A DNA stretch of 64,000 nucleotides, taken from positions 2,692,001-2,756,000 of the forward strand of contig NZ_CP150951.2 in the NCBI RefSeq assembly GCF_038069655.2, given 5' to 3'. Below the pieces are notes generated by a model that was not told the origin of the DNA, searched no databases, and worked only from the letters and a program-made list of their open reading frames with translations. Shown here piece by piece: positions 1-10,247 of the stretch (its first letter is position 1; each line of letters opens with the position of its first letter). The DNA is from Yoonia sp. BS5-3 (lineage in GTDB: Bacteria > Pseudomonadota > Alphaproteobacteria > Rhodobacterales > Rhodobacteraceae). The position numbers and the translations under genes were made by a program.

Positions 1-2
1 TC

Positions 3-614
3 TTTACCGGCGATGACTACAGGCAAGGATCGACCGTCAAGATTATTTACCTCCATGTTCCAGCCGCGATGATGGCGATTAACGCGTGGATCATGATGCT
101 GATTGCGTCGCTGATCTGGTATGTGCGGCGTCACCATGTCTCGGCGCTGGCGGCGCGGGCGGCAGCACCAATTGGGATCGTGATGACGCTGATAGCGCTC
201 GCGACGGGGGCGCTTTGGGGCAAACCGATGTGGGGCAGCTATTGGGAATTTGACCCACGGCTGACATCCTTTCTAATCCTGTTCCTGTTCTATCTTGGCT
301 ATATCGCCCTATGGGAAGCGATTGAGGATCAGGACACCGCCGCAGATCTGACGGCAATCTTATGCATCGTCGGATCGCTCTTTGCGATTTTGTCGCGCTA
401 CGCAGTGCGGTTCTGGGGGCAGGGGTTGCACCAGGCCACATCTGTACCGGTTGCGACGGGGGGGCGGACGGTGGATAATGTGTTTTTCTACCCGCTGTTG
501 ATTTGCATGATTGGTTTCTTTCTGCTTTTCGTGGCGCTTGTTCTGCTGCGCACACGGACAGAAATCCGCCTGCGCCGGATCAGCGCATTAGAAGCGAGGG
601 CGCGCCGTGCCTGA
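3..614 (+). CDS. ccmC: Heme exporter protein CcmC, 5' end outside the window
   Basis: CcmC is the inner-membrane heme-handling subunit of the System I cytochrome c maturation pathway; it loads heme onto CcmE. The readable part begins in frame at base 3 with TVKIIYLHVPAA, a typical CcmC stretch, and continues through hydrophobic segments and the tryptophan-rich WGSYWEFDPRLTSF motif, which is the heme-binding WWD-type signature of the family. The start codon lies upstream of the window. The stop overlaps the start of ccmD, and ccmG follows, as in other alphaproteobacterial ccm operons. Identity is near certain; only the N-terminus is missing. Confidence 0.96.
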   Translation, partial: FTGDDYRQGSTVKIIYLHVPAAMMAINAWIMMLIASLIWYVRRHHVSALAARAAAPIGIVMTLIALATGALWGKPMWGSYWEFDPRLTSFLILFLFYLGYIALWEAIEDQDTAADLTAILCIVGSLFAILSRYAVRFWGQGLHQATSVPVATGGRTVDNVFFYPLLICMIGFFLLFVALVLLRTRTEIRLRRISALEARARRA

Positions 615-750
615 CTTGGGTGAATACGCACGCGAAGTTTTGGGGGCATATGGGGTCAGCCTTATATTGATCACCATATTGGTGGGGCAAAGCTGGCGGC
701 GCTATAAACGCGTCAAAGCGGCTTTGGAGGAGGTCGAGAAGAATGGCTAG
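607..750 (+). CDS. ccmD: Heme exporter protein CcmD (47 aa)
   Basis: This small GTG-started gene overlaps the ccmC stop by 8 bases and the ccmG start by 8 bases. The product begins VPDLGEYAREVLGAYG, has one membrane span (about residues 15-30, SLILITILVG), then a basic stretch (SWRRYKRVK) and an acidic tail ending KNG. A single span followed by a charged cytoplasmic tail is typical of CcmD, which helps release holo-CcmE from the CcmABC complex. It was identified from position and topology, because such a short protein has few conserved residues. The overlaps on both sides suggest translational coupling within the ccm operon. Confidence 0.9.
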   Translation: MPDLGEYAREVLGAYGVSLILITILVGQSWRRYKRVKAALEEVEKNG

Positions 751-1282
751 TATTTCACCCTTGATGATCTTACCGCCCGCGATTTTTGCCGCTATGGCAG
801 GGCTGTTTTTGGGCGGTATGCTGCGTGAAAACCCTGATGAGCTGCCATCGACATTTGTCGGACAGCAGGCGCCAGCGGTTCCGGCCGAGGCTGTCGTGGG
901 TACCGCGCAGCTGACCGATGCTGATCTGCGCACGGGCGAGGTGACAATCGTTAATTTCTGGGCCAGTTGGTGTCCGCCCTGCCGGGCCGAGCATCCCAAC
1001 CTGCTGGCGCTTGAGGCCGAAGGCTATCGCATTGCGGGCGTCAATTTCCGTGACCAGCAGGATCAGGCCGGAACCTATCTGGCCGATTATGAGGATCCGT
1101 TCTTTGCGACGGGCTTTGACCTGCGCGGGCGTACGGCCATTGATTGGGGGGTTACTGCACCGCCCGAGACATTCATCGTGGATGGGGATGGGACGGTGCT
1201 GTTCCGCTATATTGGCCCGCTTGTCGGATCCGATTATGAACAGCGGTTTCTGCCTGAGCTGGCGAAGGCAACCGGCGGATAA
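743..1282 (+). CDS. ccmG: Thiol:disulfide interchange protein CcmG/DsbE
   Basis: This is a membrane-anchored periplasmic thioredoxin that reduces apocytochrome c (or CcmH) before heme attachment. The 179-residue product has an N-terminal anchor (about residues 6-25) and a thioredoxin fold. It carries the redox motif WCPPC at residues 76-80, the CcmG-type GVNFRD strand and a cis-proline loop (GVTAPPETF), all expected for the DsbE/CcmG branch rather than general thioredoxins. The start overlaps the ccmD stop. It is the last recognisable ccm gene here; ccmH/ccmI are not adjacent. Confidence 0.95.
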   Translation: MASISPLMILPPAIFAAMAGLFLGGMLRENPDELPSTFVGQQAPAVPAEAVVGTAQLTDADLRTGEVTIVNFWASWCPPCRAEHPNLLALEAEGYRIAGVNFRDQQDQAGTYLADYEDPFFATGFDLRGRTAIDWGVTAPPETFIVDGDGTVLFRYIGPLVGSDYEQRFLPELAKATGG

Positions 1283-1283
1283 C

Positions 1284-1967
1284 ATGGACGCTGAAACGCT
1301 CGAAAATATTGTCCTTTTCCTGCGGATCGGCGTTGTTACGGTCGCGCTTTGGGTCGCGTCGCGCATTTTTGATCTGGCCATGGGGCATTCGCAGCGGCGG
1401 GCGGACCGGAACGCTTTTGTGCGCGCGATCTATGCCGAGGTTGATTTCAACACCTTCGATATGACTCGGTTCCTTAATACCAAGGTTCCGCTGTCCCGGT
1501 TTCACGGGCTTTTCGAACAGTCTGAGGCGTTCGTGCCGCATATCACGGATGCGCGCCACACGGATGTGTATCGCAGCCGCATCGATGAATTGCATTTTGT
1601 CGCTGGCGGGGTCACGGCCAATGCCAGCCTGGTGGGCGATTTGGTGCGTTTTTACGGTGAGCTGGAAAAGGTCGTTCAACAGATAGAAGGGCTGTCCAAG
1701 GACAGTTTCAAGACGATCTCGGTGCCTGGGAAGGTTGGAACAGTCCGCACAATTTATCAAACCTGCGCTGTATGCGAGGCTTTGGGCACGAGCGTTTTAA
1801 AGAAAATGGAAACTGAATTCCCCAAGCTGCACCTGACTAGGAACGAATCCCAAGTGCACATCATGGGGCCTGAAAAAAGCGATATTCACTTGCTACGCCA
1901 AAGGCTTAGCCAGCTTCAGTCAGACTTGGATCGGGTCAATCATCGAAAGCATCAGTCTCTCCTTTGA
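1284..1967 (+). CDS. Hypothetical membrane-anchored protein
   Basis: The 227-residue product starts MDAETLENIVLFLRIGVV, one base after the ccmG stop codon, so it is probably co-transcribed with the ccm genes. There is one N-terminal membrane span (about residues 7-28), then a soluble, mostly helical region and a heptad-like C-terminus (DIHLLRQRLSQLQSDLDRV) that could be a coiled coil. I recognise no family. The last third has lower G+C than the neighbouring ccm genes. A perfect hairpin follows the gene. A role in cytochrome c maturation is only suggested by position. Confidence 0.7.
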   Translation: MDAETLENIVLFLRIGVVTVALWVASRIFDLAMGHSQRRADRNAFVRAIYAEVDFNTFDMTRFLNTKVPLSRFHGLFEQSEAFVPHITDARHTDVYRSRIDELHFVAGGVTANASLVGDLVRFYGELEKVVQQIEGLSKDSFKTISVPGKVGTVRTIYQTCAVCEALGTSVLKKMETEFPKLHLTRNESQVHIMGPEKSDIHLLRQRLSQLQSDLDRVNHRKHQSLL

Positions 1968-2002
1968 TACATATATAGCGTAGTTACCCCTTACAGACAA
2001 GT

Positions 2003-2034
2003 AAACGCCCCGAACGAAAGGATTCGGGGCGTTT
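2003..2034. terminator. Bidirectional terminator between the ccm-side gene and acnA
   Basis: A perfect 12-bp inverted repeat (AAACGCCCCGAA / TTCGGGGCGTTT) with an 8-base loop lies between two convergent genes. A-rich and T-rich edges on both sides allow it to stop transcription from either direction. Confidence 0.85.
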
Positions 2035-2039
2035 GTTAT

Positions 2040-4730
<2,691 letters not shown>

Positions 4731-4958
4731 GGCTATCCCTTTCGTGGCGTCGCAGATGTTGGCTGTCTATCTCGGTTGTGCCTGACGTCATTGCGTCAAT
4801 CAAGTCGCGACGGCAGAGCGGTATGTGGTCGTTTGCAACAGGCGCCAATTGTCAATGAAAGGTTGAAACATTCGTCACAAATGGCTCGCAATTGCTTGAT
4901 TGGCTATTTAAGTTCGCGCCGCTTAAAACCAATGGGAAATCGTAGTTCAGGTCCCCTT

Positions 4959-5651
4959 ATGCGTCATTTTCTTGTTGCTCTTGCGTTTTGTGGTTGGTTG
5001 CAGCCAACATTCCTTGCGGCCCAGTCGGGGCCGGTGGTAGTTGAGCTTTACACATCGCAAGGCTGTTCCTCATGCCCGCCCGCAGATGCGATGATGCATG
5101 AACTTGCGCAGCAGGATGATGTGATCGCCTTGGCGCTGCATGTGGATTACTGGGATTATATCGGCTGGAAGGACAGCTTTGCCGATCCCGCATTTACGGC
5201 AAGACAACATGATTATGCGCGCGCTGCAAATTCGGCGACTGTATATACCCCGCAAATGGTGATTGGCGGGGTAGAGCATGTCGTTGGATCGCGGCCGATG
5301 CAGGTGATGGATGCGGTTCAGGCACAGCGTGCGCGGGGCTATGCGGTATCGGTTGCCCTGACCCGGGATGGGGACAACGTTCAAATTGCCGCTCATCCAG
5401 AAAGTGCTGGCGATTACGTGGTGCAACTGGTGCGCTTTATCCCAGAAGAAACAGTTTCGATCCGCCGCGGTGAAAACGCGGGGCGCAGTCTAAGCTACGC
5501 AAATATCGTCCGATCTTGGGATATCGTCAGCCAATGGGACGGGCGTGCGCCGCTGAATTTGACGGCAGAAGCCCCCGGAAATGATCCCGTGGCTGTCATC
5601 ATCCAGCAGGCCAGCAATGGGCCGATCGTCGGCGCCGCACAGCTGCGCTAG
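4959..5651 (+). CDS. DUF1223 family secreted thioredoxin-like protein
   Basis: The 230-residue product has a signal peptide (MRHFLVALAFCGWLQPTFLAAQ) followed by the DUF1223 hallmark VVELYTSQGCSSCPPAD, a thioredoxin-like strand and a CxxC-type pair. Further DUF1223 blocks are HVDYWDYIGWKD and YTPQMVIGG. The family has no settled biochemical role, although the fold and cysteines suggest periplasmic thiol chemistry. An in-frame ATG at 4932 would add nine residues; 4959 places the signal peptide at the N-terminus. The 3' end overlaps the convergent acyltransferase gene by 4 bases. Confidence 0.9.
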   Translation: MRHFLVALAFCGWLQPTFLAAQSGPVVVELYTSQGCSSCPPADAMMHELAQQDDVIALALHVDYWDYIGWKDSFADPAFTARQHDYARAANSATVYTPQMVIGGVEHVVGSRPMQVMDAVQAQRARGYAVSVALTRDGDNVQIAAHPESAGDYVVQLVRFIPEETVSIRRGENAGRSLSYANIVRSWDIVSQWDGRAPLNLTAEAPGNDPVAVIIQQASNGPIVGAAQLR

Positions 5652-6538
5652 CGCTTTTTGCGCCGATCTTTCCAGCGGCGATGTACCCAGAACCATTGTT
5701 CAGGACGGCGTGCAATCTGCCCTTCAAGCCTTTGGGTCATTTCTATCATCATATCATGCGGCGTGGCGGGTTTGATCGGCGCCTCGACCTCAACCTGAAA
5801 TGAAAACCCGTCTGGCTGACGAATACCGAAATACGGAATGACAAGCGCATCCAGTTTCAGCGCGATGTCTGCGGCAGAGGTTGCTGTATGCGCCGGTTGG
5901 CCTAGAAATGGGATCTCAATGCCTCTGGCGCGCACGTCGAACAACAAAGTCCCCATGCCGCCCTTTTTGAGGTGCCGCGCGAATCCCATCGTGCCCCGTT
6001 TGCCTTGTTCAAAAACGGGACCACCCCACGAGGTCATTGTCTTGGCGTAGTGATCATTGAAATAAGGGTTTTGCATGGGACGGTAGAGGCCACCAATCTC
6101 ATGCCCCATCGCAGTCAAAACCTGACGGGGGGCTTCGTGATTTCCGAAATGTCCGGTGACGAAGATGACTGGGCGCTTGTCGGCGGCGGCCTGGGCCAAG
6201 GGTGCAAGCCCATCGCCTTTGGGCTCCGTTCGGGCGAGCCGTTGACCAAATTCCTGCCAGGCGTAGTTTTCGATCAATGTCCGCCCGAAATTATCGCAAC
6301 AAGCCTTTGCAATGCGCTGCCGCTCAGGCACAGGCATTTCGGGGTAAATCATCGCAAGATTATCTTCAGAGCGCCGGCGATAGCCTGCAAGGGGGCTGAT
6401 TGCGCGGTTGACAGCCGCGCCCATTAGCCGAACCCGGCGTTCGTAAGGCAGTTTCAACATCGTCGCAATCAGACCGCGCAGCGCGCGGTCAGCAAGCCAA
6501 TCGGCTTTGGTGCCTGATTGCGGTGATGCCTGTGTCAC
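5648..6538 (-). CDS. LpxL/HtrB-family lysophospholipid (lipid A) acyltransferase
   Basis: The 296-residue protein belongs to the lauroyl/myristoyl acyltransferase family that adds secondary acyl chains to lipid A at the inner membrane. The catalytic HX4E/D box is seen as HFGNHE, and later blocks (GGLYRPMQNPY, FFGI-like YFGIRQPDG, WFWVHRRWK) are family-typical. No clear N-terminal membrane anchor is visible, unlike E. coli LpxL. The start overlaps the nitrile hydratase alpha gene by 4 bases (ATGA-type), so it is probably the last gene of that operon, an unexpected partnership. The exact acyl donor and acceptor cannot be told. Confidence 0.88.
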   Translation of the reverse strand: MTQASPQSGTKADWLADRALRGLIATMLKLPYERRVRLMGAAVNRAISPLAGYRRRSEDNLAMIYPEMPVPERQRIAKACCDNFGRTLIENYAWQEFGQRLARTEPKGDGLAPLAQAAADKRPVIFVTGHFGNHEAPRQVLTAMGHEIGGLYRPMQNPYFNDHYAKTMTSWGGPVFEQGKRGTMGFARHLKKGGMGTLLFDVRARGIEIPFLGQPAHTATSAADIALKLDALVIPYFGIRQPDGFSFQVEVEAPIKPATPHDMMIEMTQRLEGQIARRPEQWFWVHRRWKDRRKKR

Positions 6539-7179
6539 GGAACTTGGGGTGCTTCGATGATCCCGGTGCCAATCATGCTGTCACGGGTGACCAAGTCTGC
6601 CAGCGCTTTTTCAGACCAGTTTTCAGTGCCCGCAGGACGATTTGGAATCACAATGTAACGCATGTCGGCGGTGCTATCATGGACCCGCACAGTTGTCTCG
6701 GGGGGTAATAAGACCCCAAATTCTGCCAGAACTTTGCGCGGCTCCTTCACAGTGCGCGATCGGTAGGCGCGCGATTTGTACCAATCGGGCGGTAGGCCCA
6801 GCAAATTGCGCGGATAGCAGGAACACAAGGTGCAGACGATAATGTTGTGTATATTGGGTGTGTTTTCCACCGCAATCAGCCGCAATGGGCCGATGTCAAA
6901 ACCCATGTCTTTACTGGCCGCGCTTGCATCCTTCAAAAGGGCGCTACGAAATGCCGGATCAGTCCAGGCGCGGGCCACAACTGCGGCACCATTGGCCGGA
7001 CTACGGCTGTCCATCAGATCGATCTGCCCGTTGATTTCGGCGGCCGTGGTCACGCCTTTTTCGATCAGCAATTCTCTGATCGCGATTTCCATTTGCTGCC
7101 AATAGGTCAGCGGGTGATCGTTATCTGCGCGGTACGGGTGCCCCGATGGCGACAGATTTTCATGGTGATCATGGGGCAT
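6535..7179 (-). CDS. Nitrile hydratase alpha / thiocyanate hydrolase gamma-type metal subunit
   Basis: This metal-bearing chain of the nitrile hydratase (NHase) superfamily hydrates nitriles to amides or, in thiocyanate hydrolase, cleaves thiocyanate. The 214-residue product has the metal site VCTLCSC at residues 115-121 (Cys116, Cys119, Ser120, Cys121). Thr117 between the first cysteine and the leucine is the cobalt-type signature; iron enzymes have Ser. Downstream NLLGLPPDWYKS and the RTVKEPRKVLAEFG block are strongly conserved family features. The N-terminal DHHE stretch is histidine-rich. The start overlaps the upstream beta-C gene by 11 bases. Substrate specificity cannot be read from this chain alone. 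Confidence 0.93.
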   Translation of the reverse strand: MPHDHHENLSPSGHPYRADNDHPLTYWQQMEIAIRELLIEKGVTTAAEINGQIDLMDSRSPANGAAVVARAWTDPAFRSALLKDASAASKDMGFDIGPLRLIAVENTPNIHNIIVCTLCSCYPRNLLGLPPDWYKSRAYRSRTVKEPRKVLAEFGVLLPPETTVRVHDSTADMRYIVIPNRPAGTENWSEKALADLVTRDSMIGTGIIEAPQVP

Positions 7180-7450
7180 GCGGTTGCTCTATATTTTCCA
7201 GCCAATGGGCATATATCTCGGCATCGACAGTGTCATCGGGGTGGGCGGTATCGGTGCCCCAAATCTCGGACATGGTAAAGCGGATACGCATCAGCGGTGT
7301 GGGTGTGCCGTCATGCCCGTAAGCCAGCGCTTCGGGGTTCGGGAATGGCCCGAGATGGCGTTCAACCCAACCTGTTTTGCCGCGCAGATAAACAGGGGTC
7401 CGGACATGGCCGGGGGGCATGTCGGCGCGGACGCGTACCCATTCAACCAT
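7169..7450 (-). CDS. Nitrile hydratase beta C-terminal (SH3-like) subunit, separate gene
   Basis: This 93-residue product matches only the C-terminal SH3-like domain of the NHase beta chain: VRVRADMPPGHVRTPVYLRG followed by GWVERHLG and IRFTMSEIWG. The arginine of GHVRTP is one of the two beta arginines that contact the oxidised cysteines of the active site. I start it at the ATG whose bases overlap the stop of the beta-N gene (ATG at 7450; overlap 8 bases), giving MVEWVRVR; ATGs at 7459 and 7465 are alternatives. Thiocyanate hydrolase encodes this half as its own subunit in the same way. Confidence 0.85.
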   Translation of the reverse strand: MVEWVRVRADMPPGHVRTPVYLRGKTGWVERHLGPFPNPEALAYGHDGTPTPLMRIRFTMSEIWGTDTAHPDDTVDAEIYAHWLENIEQPHAP

Positions 7451-7793
7451 CGGCGGCATCCCCATAGGTTGCCCCGCGCGCTGCGACTTCGGACATACGC
7501 GCGGCAAGTTCTGCAGTCGAATAGACGCCAGCCTCAATCAGGTTTTGGTTGATCGATGCGACCCAGCGTTCGTAATAGGACATGGTTTCAAAGGCCTCGG
7601 GGCCCATATCCTCAAGGACGCGGCGTAGACCATCAACGGTGAAATGCCCTTTGCCCGAGCAAATGACCATCAAGGCATCAACGCGTTTCTCCCAAAGGGC
7701 AAAGTCATGTTGATCCGTTGGGATCGGCCCGGCCAAGCTGCCGCCCATGTCGTGCCAGCGGCGTCCATCAAACGTATCTGTATATTCTGCCAT
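7443..7793 (-). CDS. Nitrile hydratase beta N-terminal subunit, separate gene
   Basis: The 116-residue product corresponds to the helical N-terminal half of NHase beta. It has the HDMGGSLAGPIP block, WEKRVDAL, and FTVDGLRRVLEDMGPE, then SYYERW with the second active-site arginine, ending in AAELAARMSEV-type helices. It is first in a tightly overlapping operon (beta-N, beta-C, alpha, acyltransferase). NHase activator proteins share this fold, so an activator role was considered, but the N-terminal HDMGG signature favours a true beta chain. A 122-bp gap separates it from fliG upstream and probably carries its promoter. Confidence 0.85.
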   Translation of the reverse strand: MAEYTDTFDGRRWHDMGGSLAGPIPTDQHDFALWEKRVDALMVICSGKGHFTVDGLRRVLEDMGPEAFETMSYYERWVASINQNLIEAGVYSTAELAARMSEVAARGATYGDAADG

Positions 7794-7915
7794 GACGAAA
7801 GGGTAAATCAGATCGCAACGCAGTGTCTACGCGCAATTCGGCCTCAAGACCGCTGATCGGCAGCGCGAGGCCACCAGGATGCTTCACAATCCTTGGCCCT
7901 GGGGGACGCCACCAA

Positions 7916-8962
7916 CTAGGTGTCTTCGTCCTCCTCATCAAGGGTGCGCATTGTAATGGTGCCCGTATCGACAAGTTCCCGGATCGCGTTTGTTACAGAG
8001 CCCATGGCCTCTTCGCCAGCCGCTTTCTTAATGGTTCCTGCCTCCATTGCATCATCGCGGATTTGTGTCGCCATACGTTGCGAGACATTTGAGAGGATAA
8101 ATTCAGCGGATGCTTTCAGATGGTCGTCACCCTTCAAAGCAGCGGCAATCGCGATGGTAAGCGTTTCACCAGGGACAGCCCGGATGCAGTTCGGGATATC
8201 CAGCTCTTTGATCCGGTGCACAATGTCCTTGAATGTGAAGATCGCGTTGCGCACATCGGTGGCGAAAGCCGGATCATCATTGTCGAGGCTTTCCAAGACC
8301 TCTTCGCGGCGGTCAGATTTGGTTGAGTTCAGGATTGCACCAAGGCGCTGCACCGGTGCGCGTTCGAAAGCAAGCGCTGGGGTCTGACCATAGTCTTCGG
8401 CCAAACCCTTGCCGATGATGCGGACAGCCTCTGGCGATGTGTCTGCGGTTTGCGACATGGCGAGGCTGATCTTACGTGCGCGATCGCCTGGGGTCAGACT
8501 TAACACCTCGGCTGCCTGAGCGACGGAGAGTTTCGACAGAGTAATTGCACAAACTTCAATACTCTCAGAGGTCATAATGGCGACAATCCGCTCATTCGGA
8601 AGCGAGGTAATCAGAGGCCAATGATCGCCATTTCGCACGCTCGCCGTCTGTTTCCGTAGCCTGTCTGCAAGCTGCGGGCTGAGGTGATCGGCAATGGCAA
8701 GGATGGCTGCGTCTTCGTTCCCTGGCGCGGTCAAACCAACCGCATCGACGGCGCTTAGAAACTCTTCGGCAACAGCACTGACAGTTTCACGATCCACAAG
8801 TTTGATCGCGCCCATTTCGCGAGTCAGCAGTTCCTGCAAGGATTCTGGCAGTTGGGACAATGACAGTTCACCGCCATCGCTGATCAGCATTTGTACGATC
8901 ATCGCCGCCTTGCGGCGGCGTGTCAGTTCAGGCGAGGGGGACATGGACATCTGCATATTCAT
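7916..8962 (-). CDS. fliG: Divergent FliG-like flagellar motor switch protein
   Basis: The 348-residue length and domain order fit FliG, the rotor protein that transmits torque and binds FliM. The C-terminal torque domain is clear: AIFTFKDIVHRIKELD, then ILSNVSQRMATQIRDDAMEAG, which keeps the Arg and Asp-Asp positions of the motor helix, with Lys where E. coli has a later Arg. The middle domain is recognisable (LSVAQAAEVLSL), but the FliM-binding EHPQ motif is replaced by ESIE. The usual Glu of the FxFEDL block is Lys. No other flagellar gene is nearby. It lies 48 bases downstream of an AHL-binding protein gene on the same strand. Confidence 0.85.
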   Translation of the reverse strand: MNMQMSMSPSPELTRRRKAAMIVQMLISDGGELSLSQLPESLQELLTREMGAIKLVDRETVSAVAEEFLSAVDAVGLTAPGNEDAAILAIADHLSPQLADRLRKQTASVRNGDHWPLITSLPNERIVAIMTSESIEVCAITLSKLSVAQAAEVLSLTPGDRARKISLAMSQTADTSPEAVRIIGKGLAEDYGQTPALAFERAPVQRLGAILNSTKSDRREEVLESLDNDDPAFATDVRNAIFTFKDIVHRIKELDIPNCIRAVPGETLTIAIAAALKGDDHLKASAEFILSNVSQRMATQIRDDAMEAGTIKKAAGEEAMGSVTNAIRELVDTGTITMRTLDEEDEDT

Positions 8963-9010
8963 GCAGCTCTTGTAACCCTGGGCCCGTAAAGGAAGAGTTA
9001 TCTTTGATCC

Positions 9011-9499
9011 TTATGAACCAGGATGGGTCACCAAAATCGACATATTTTTCAATTGCTGAACTGTCTCTGGCGACAACTGCGCCTGTTCAGCAGTGCTGTC
9101 ATGCAGCTTAAGTACGTCTGCGGACAACTTGTTGATTTCATCATCGGTGAACTCGCGAGCTGCATTTGCAAAGCCGCAAATACTTCGGCTGTCACCCTGA
9201 TCTGTTGCGATCACAACACCAAAATGCATACCGTGATCTGCGGCAAGTTTCATCACACCCGCAGGGTCGTCAAGATCGGACCAACGGCGGGCGCCGACAT
9301 GCTCAAAACCCCAGGCGACCATGGGGTCATTCATCAGCAAACCGTTCTGAGAGTAGTAGTCCAGCCATGCCTTTGCGTAAGTTTGGAACATAAACCTTGG
9401 AGTCGTGTAAGCGATATGAAACCCAAGGGCGTAGCCTGTTGGTGCTAACTCATTAAGCCCGCCAAGGACTTCACTGATCTCAACTTGTGTTGCTGACAT
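9011..9499 (-). CDS. AHL-binding-domain-only LuxR-like protein (no HTH)
   Basis: The 162-residue product consists of a LuxR autoinducer-binding domain. AWLDYYSQNGLLMNDPMVAW keeps the family Trp, Tyr and Asp-Pro, followed by RRWSDL and a GFANAAREFTDDE segment. It stops (SILVTHPGS) where the helix-turn-helix domain should begin. It is clearly paralogous to the divergent luxR product. I chose the ATG at 9499; a longer version from 9544 has a poor N-terminus. Truncated LuxR homologues such as TrlR of Agrobacterium act as dominant negatives by heterodimerising; that role here is inference. Confidence 0.85.
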   Translation of the reverse strand: MSATQVEISEVLGGLNELAPTGYALGFHIAYTTPRFMFQTYAKAWLDYYSQNGLLMNDPMVAWGFEHVGARRWSDLDDPAGVMKLAADHGMHFGVVIATDQGDSRSICGFANAAREFTDDEINKLSADVLKLHDSTAEQAQLSPETVQQLKNMSILVTHPGS

Positions 9500-9548
9500 G
9501 GTCGTAACTCGCTTTCCGGTTGCCAAGCACTTGGCAATGCTCATATTG

Positions 9549-9580
9549 TACTACTCGGCACTGCATAAACGATAGTAGTA
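9549..9580. promoter_or_regulatory. Inverted repeat between divergent quorum-sensing genes
   Basis: TACTACT and AGTAGTA form a perfect 7-bp inverted repeat separated by 18 bases. It sits roughly midway in the 139-bp region between the AHL-binding-only gene and luxR. It could be an operator for both, but the spacing is wider than in a classical 18-20 bp lux box, so this is only a candidate. Confidence 0.35.
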
Positions 9581-9638
9581 TCAAGCGCTAAGCATCAACA
9601 AGAGCTTTGTAAGACCTAAAGCTTTTTGAGGAACCTGA

Positions 9639-10247
9639 ATGTCGAAACTTCTGGGCCCGGAGGAGGTCGCACAACTCGCCCCATCTGGATATTATGTTGC
9701 TTTGCGGATCGGATTTGCATTCCCCATGGAAGAGACGAACGCATTTCCGCAGGAGTGGGTAGATCACTATACAAATAACCGCTTTATGCTGTTTGATCCT
9801 GTGGTTAGATGGGCCTACAGCAATGTAGGAATATGCCGTTGGAGCGAGCTCCCTATCGATGATCCTAAGCGCATTGTTGCGCAGGCGCAAACATTTGGGA
9901 TGCGTTATGGTGTCACTGTTTCGATTTTTGAAAACGGCGCAGATGCTCAAAGATCGTATGCATCTTTTACGCGATCTGATCGGGAGTATACCGACTTAGA
10001 GATGAAATTGCTTAAGGCATATTTAACCCGTCGACACTCCGAAACCGCGCCGCCGACGAATCTGACCAAGGCCGAATTGGAAGCACTTGGGATGGTCAAG
10101 GATGGAAAACGCCTCAAGGAAATCGCCTTTGAGTTGAGCGTCAGCGAAGGTGCTGTTAAGCAACGGCTCAAAAATGCAAAGCTCAAACTCGGCGCAAAGA
10201 CCGGAACGCAGGCTGCGGCTTTGGCGAACCAGTACGGTCTTATCTAG
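9639..10247 (+). CDS. luxR: LuxR-family AHL-responsive transcriptional regulator
   Basis: This 202-residue regulator has an N-terminal autoinducer-binding domain (WVDHYTNNRFMLFDPVVRW, then RWSELP and FGMRYGV). Its C-terminal GerE-type helix-turn-helix is LTKAELEALGMVKDGK, with KEIAFELSVSEGAVKQRL as the recognition helix region. Family-invariant Trp, Tyr, Asp, Pro and Trp of the AHL pocket are present. It is short for a LuxR protein because the inter-domain linker is compact. luxI follows 123 bases downstream on the same strand, making this the likely cognate receptor. The gene is somewhat richer in A+T than its neighbours. Confidence 0.93.
   Translation: MSKLLGPEEVAQLAPSGYYVALRIGFAFPMEETNAFPQEWVDHYTNNRFMLFDPVVRWAYSNVGICRWSELPIDDPKRIVAQAQTFGMRYGVTVSIFENGADAQRSYASFTRSDREYTDLEMKLLKAYLTRRHSETAPPTNLTKAELEALGMVKDGKRLKEIAFELSVSEGAVKQRLKNAKLKLGAKTGTQAAALANQYGLI

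Noticed and set aside
7169-7793. Split nitrile hydratase beta gene as a frameshift artefact
   Set aside because: The second half has its own ATG overlapping the stop of the first by 8 bases, both halves have clean ends, and the same split and order are normal in thiocyanate hydrolase.
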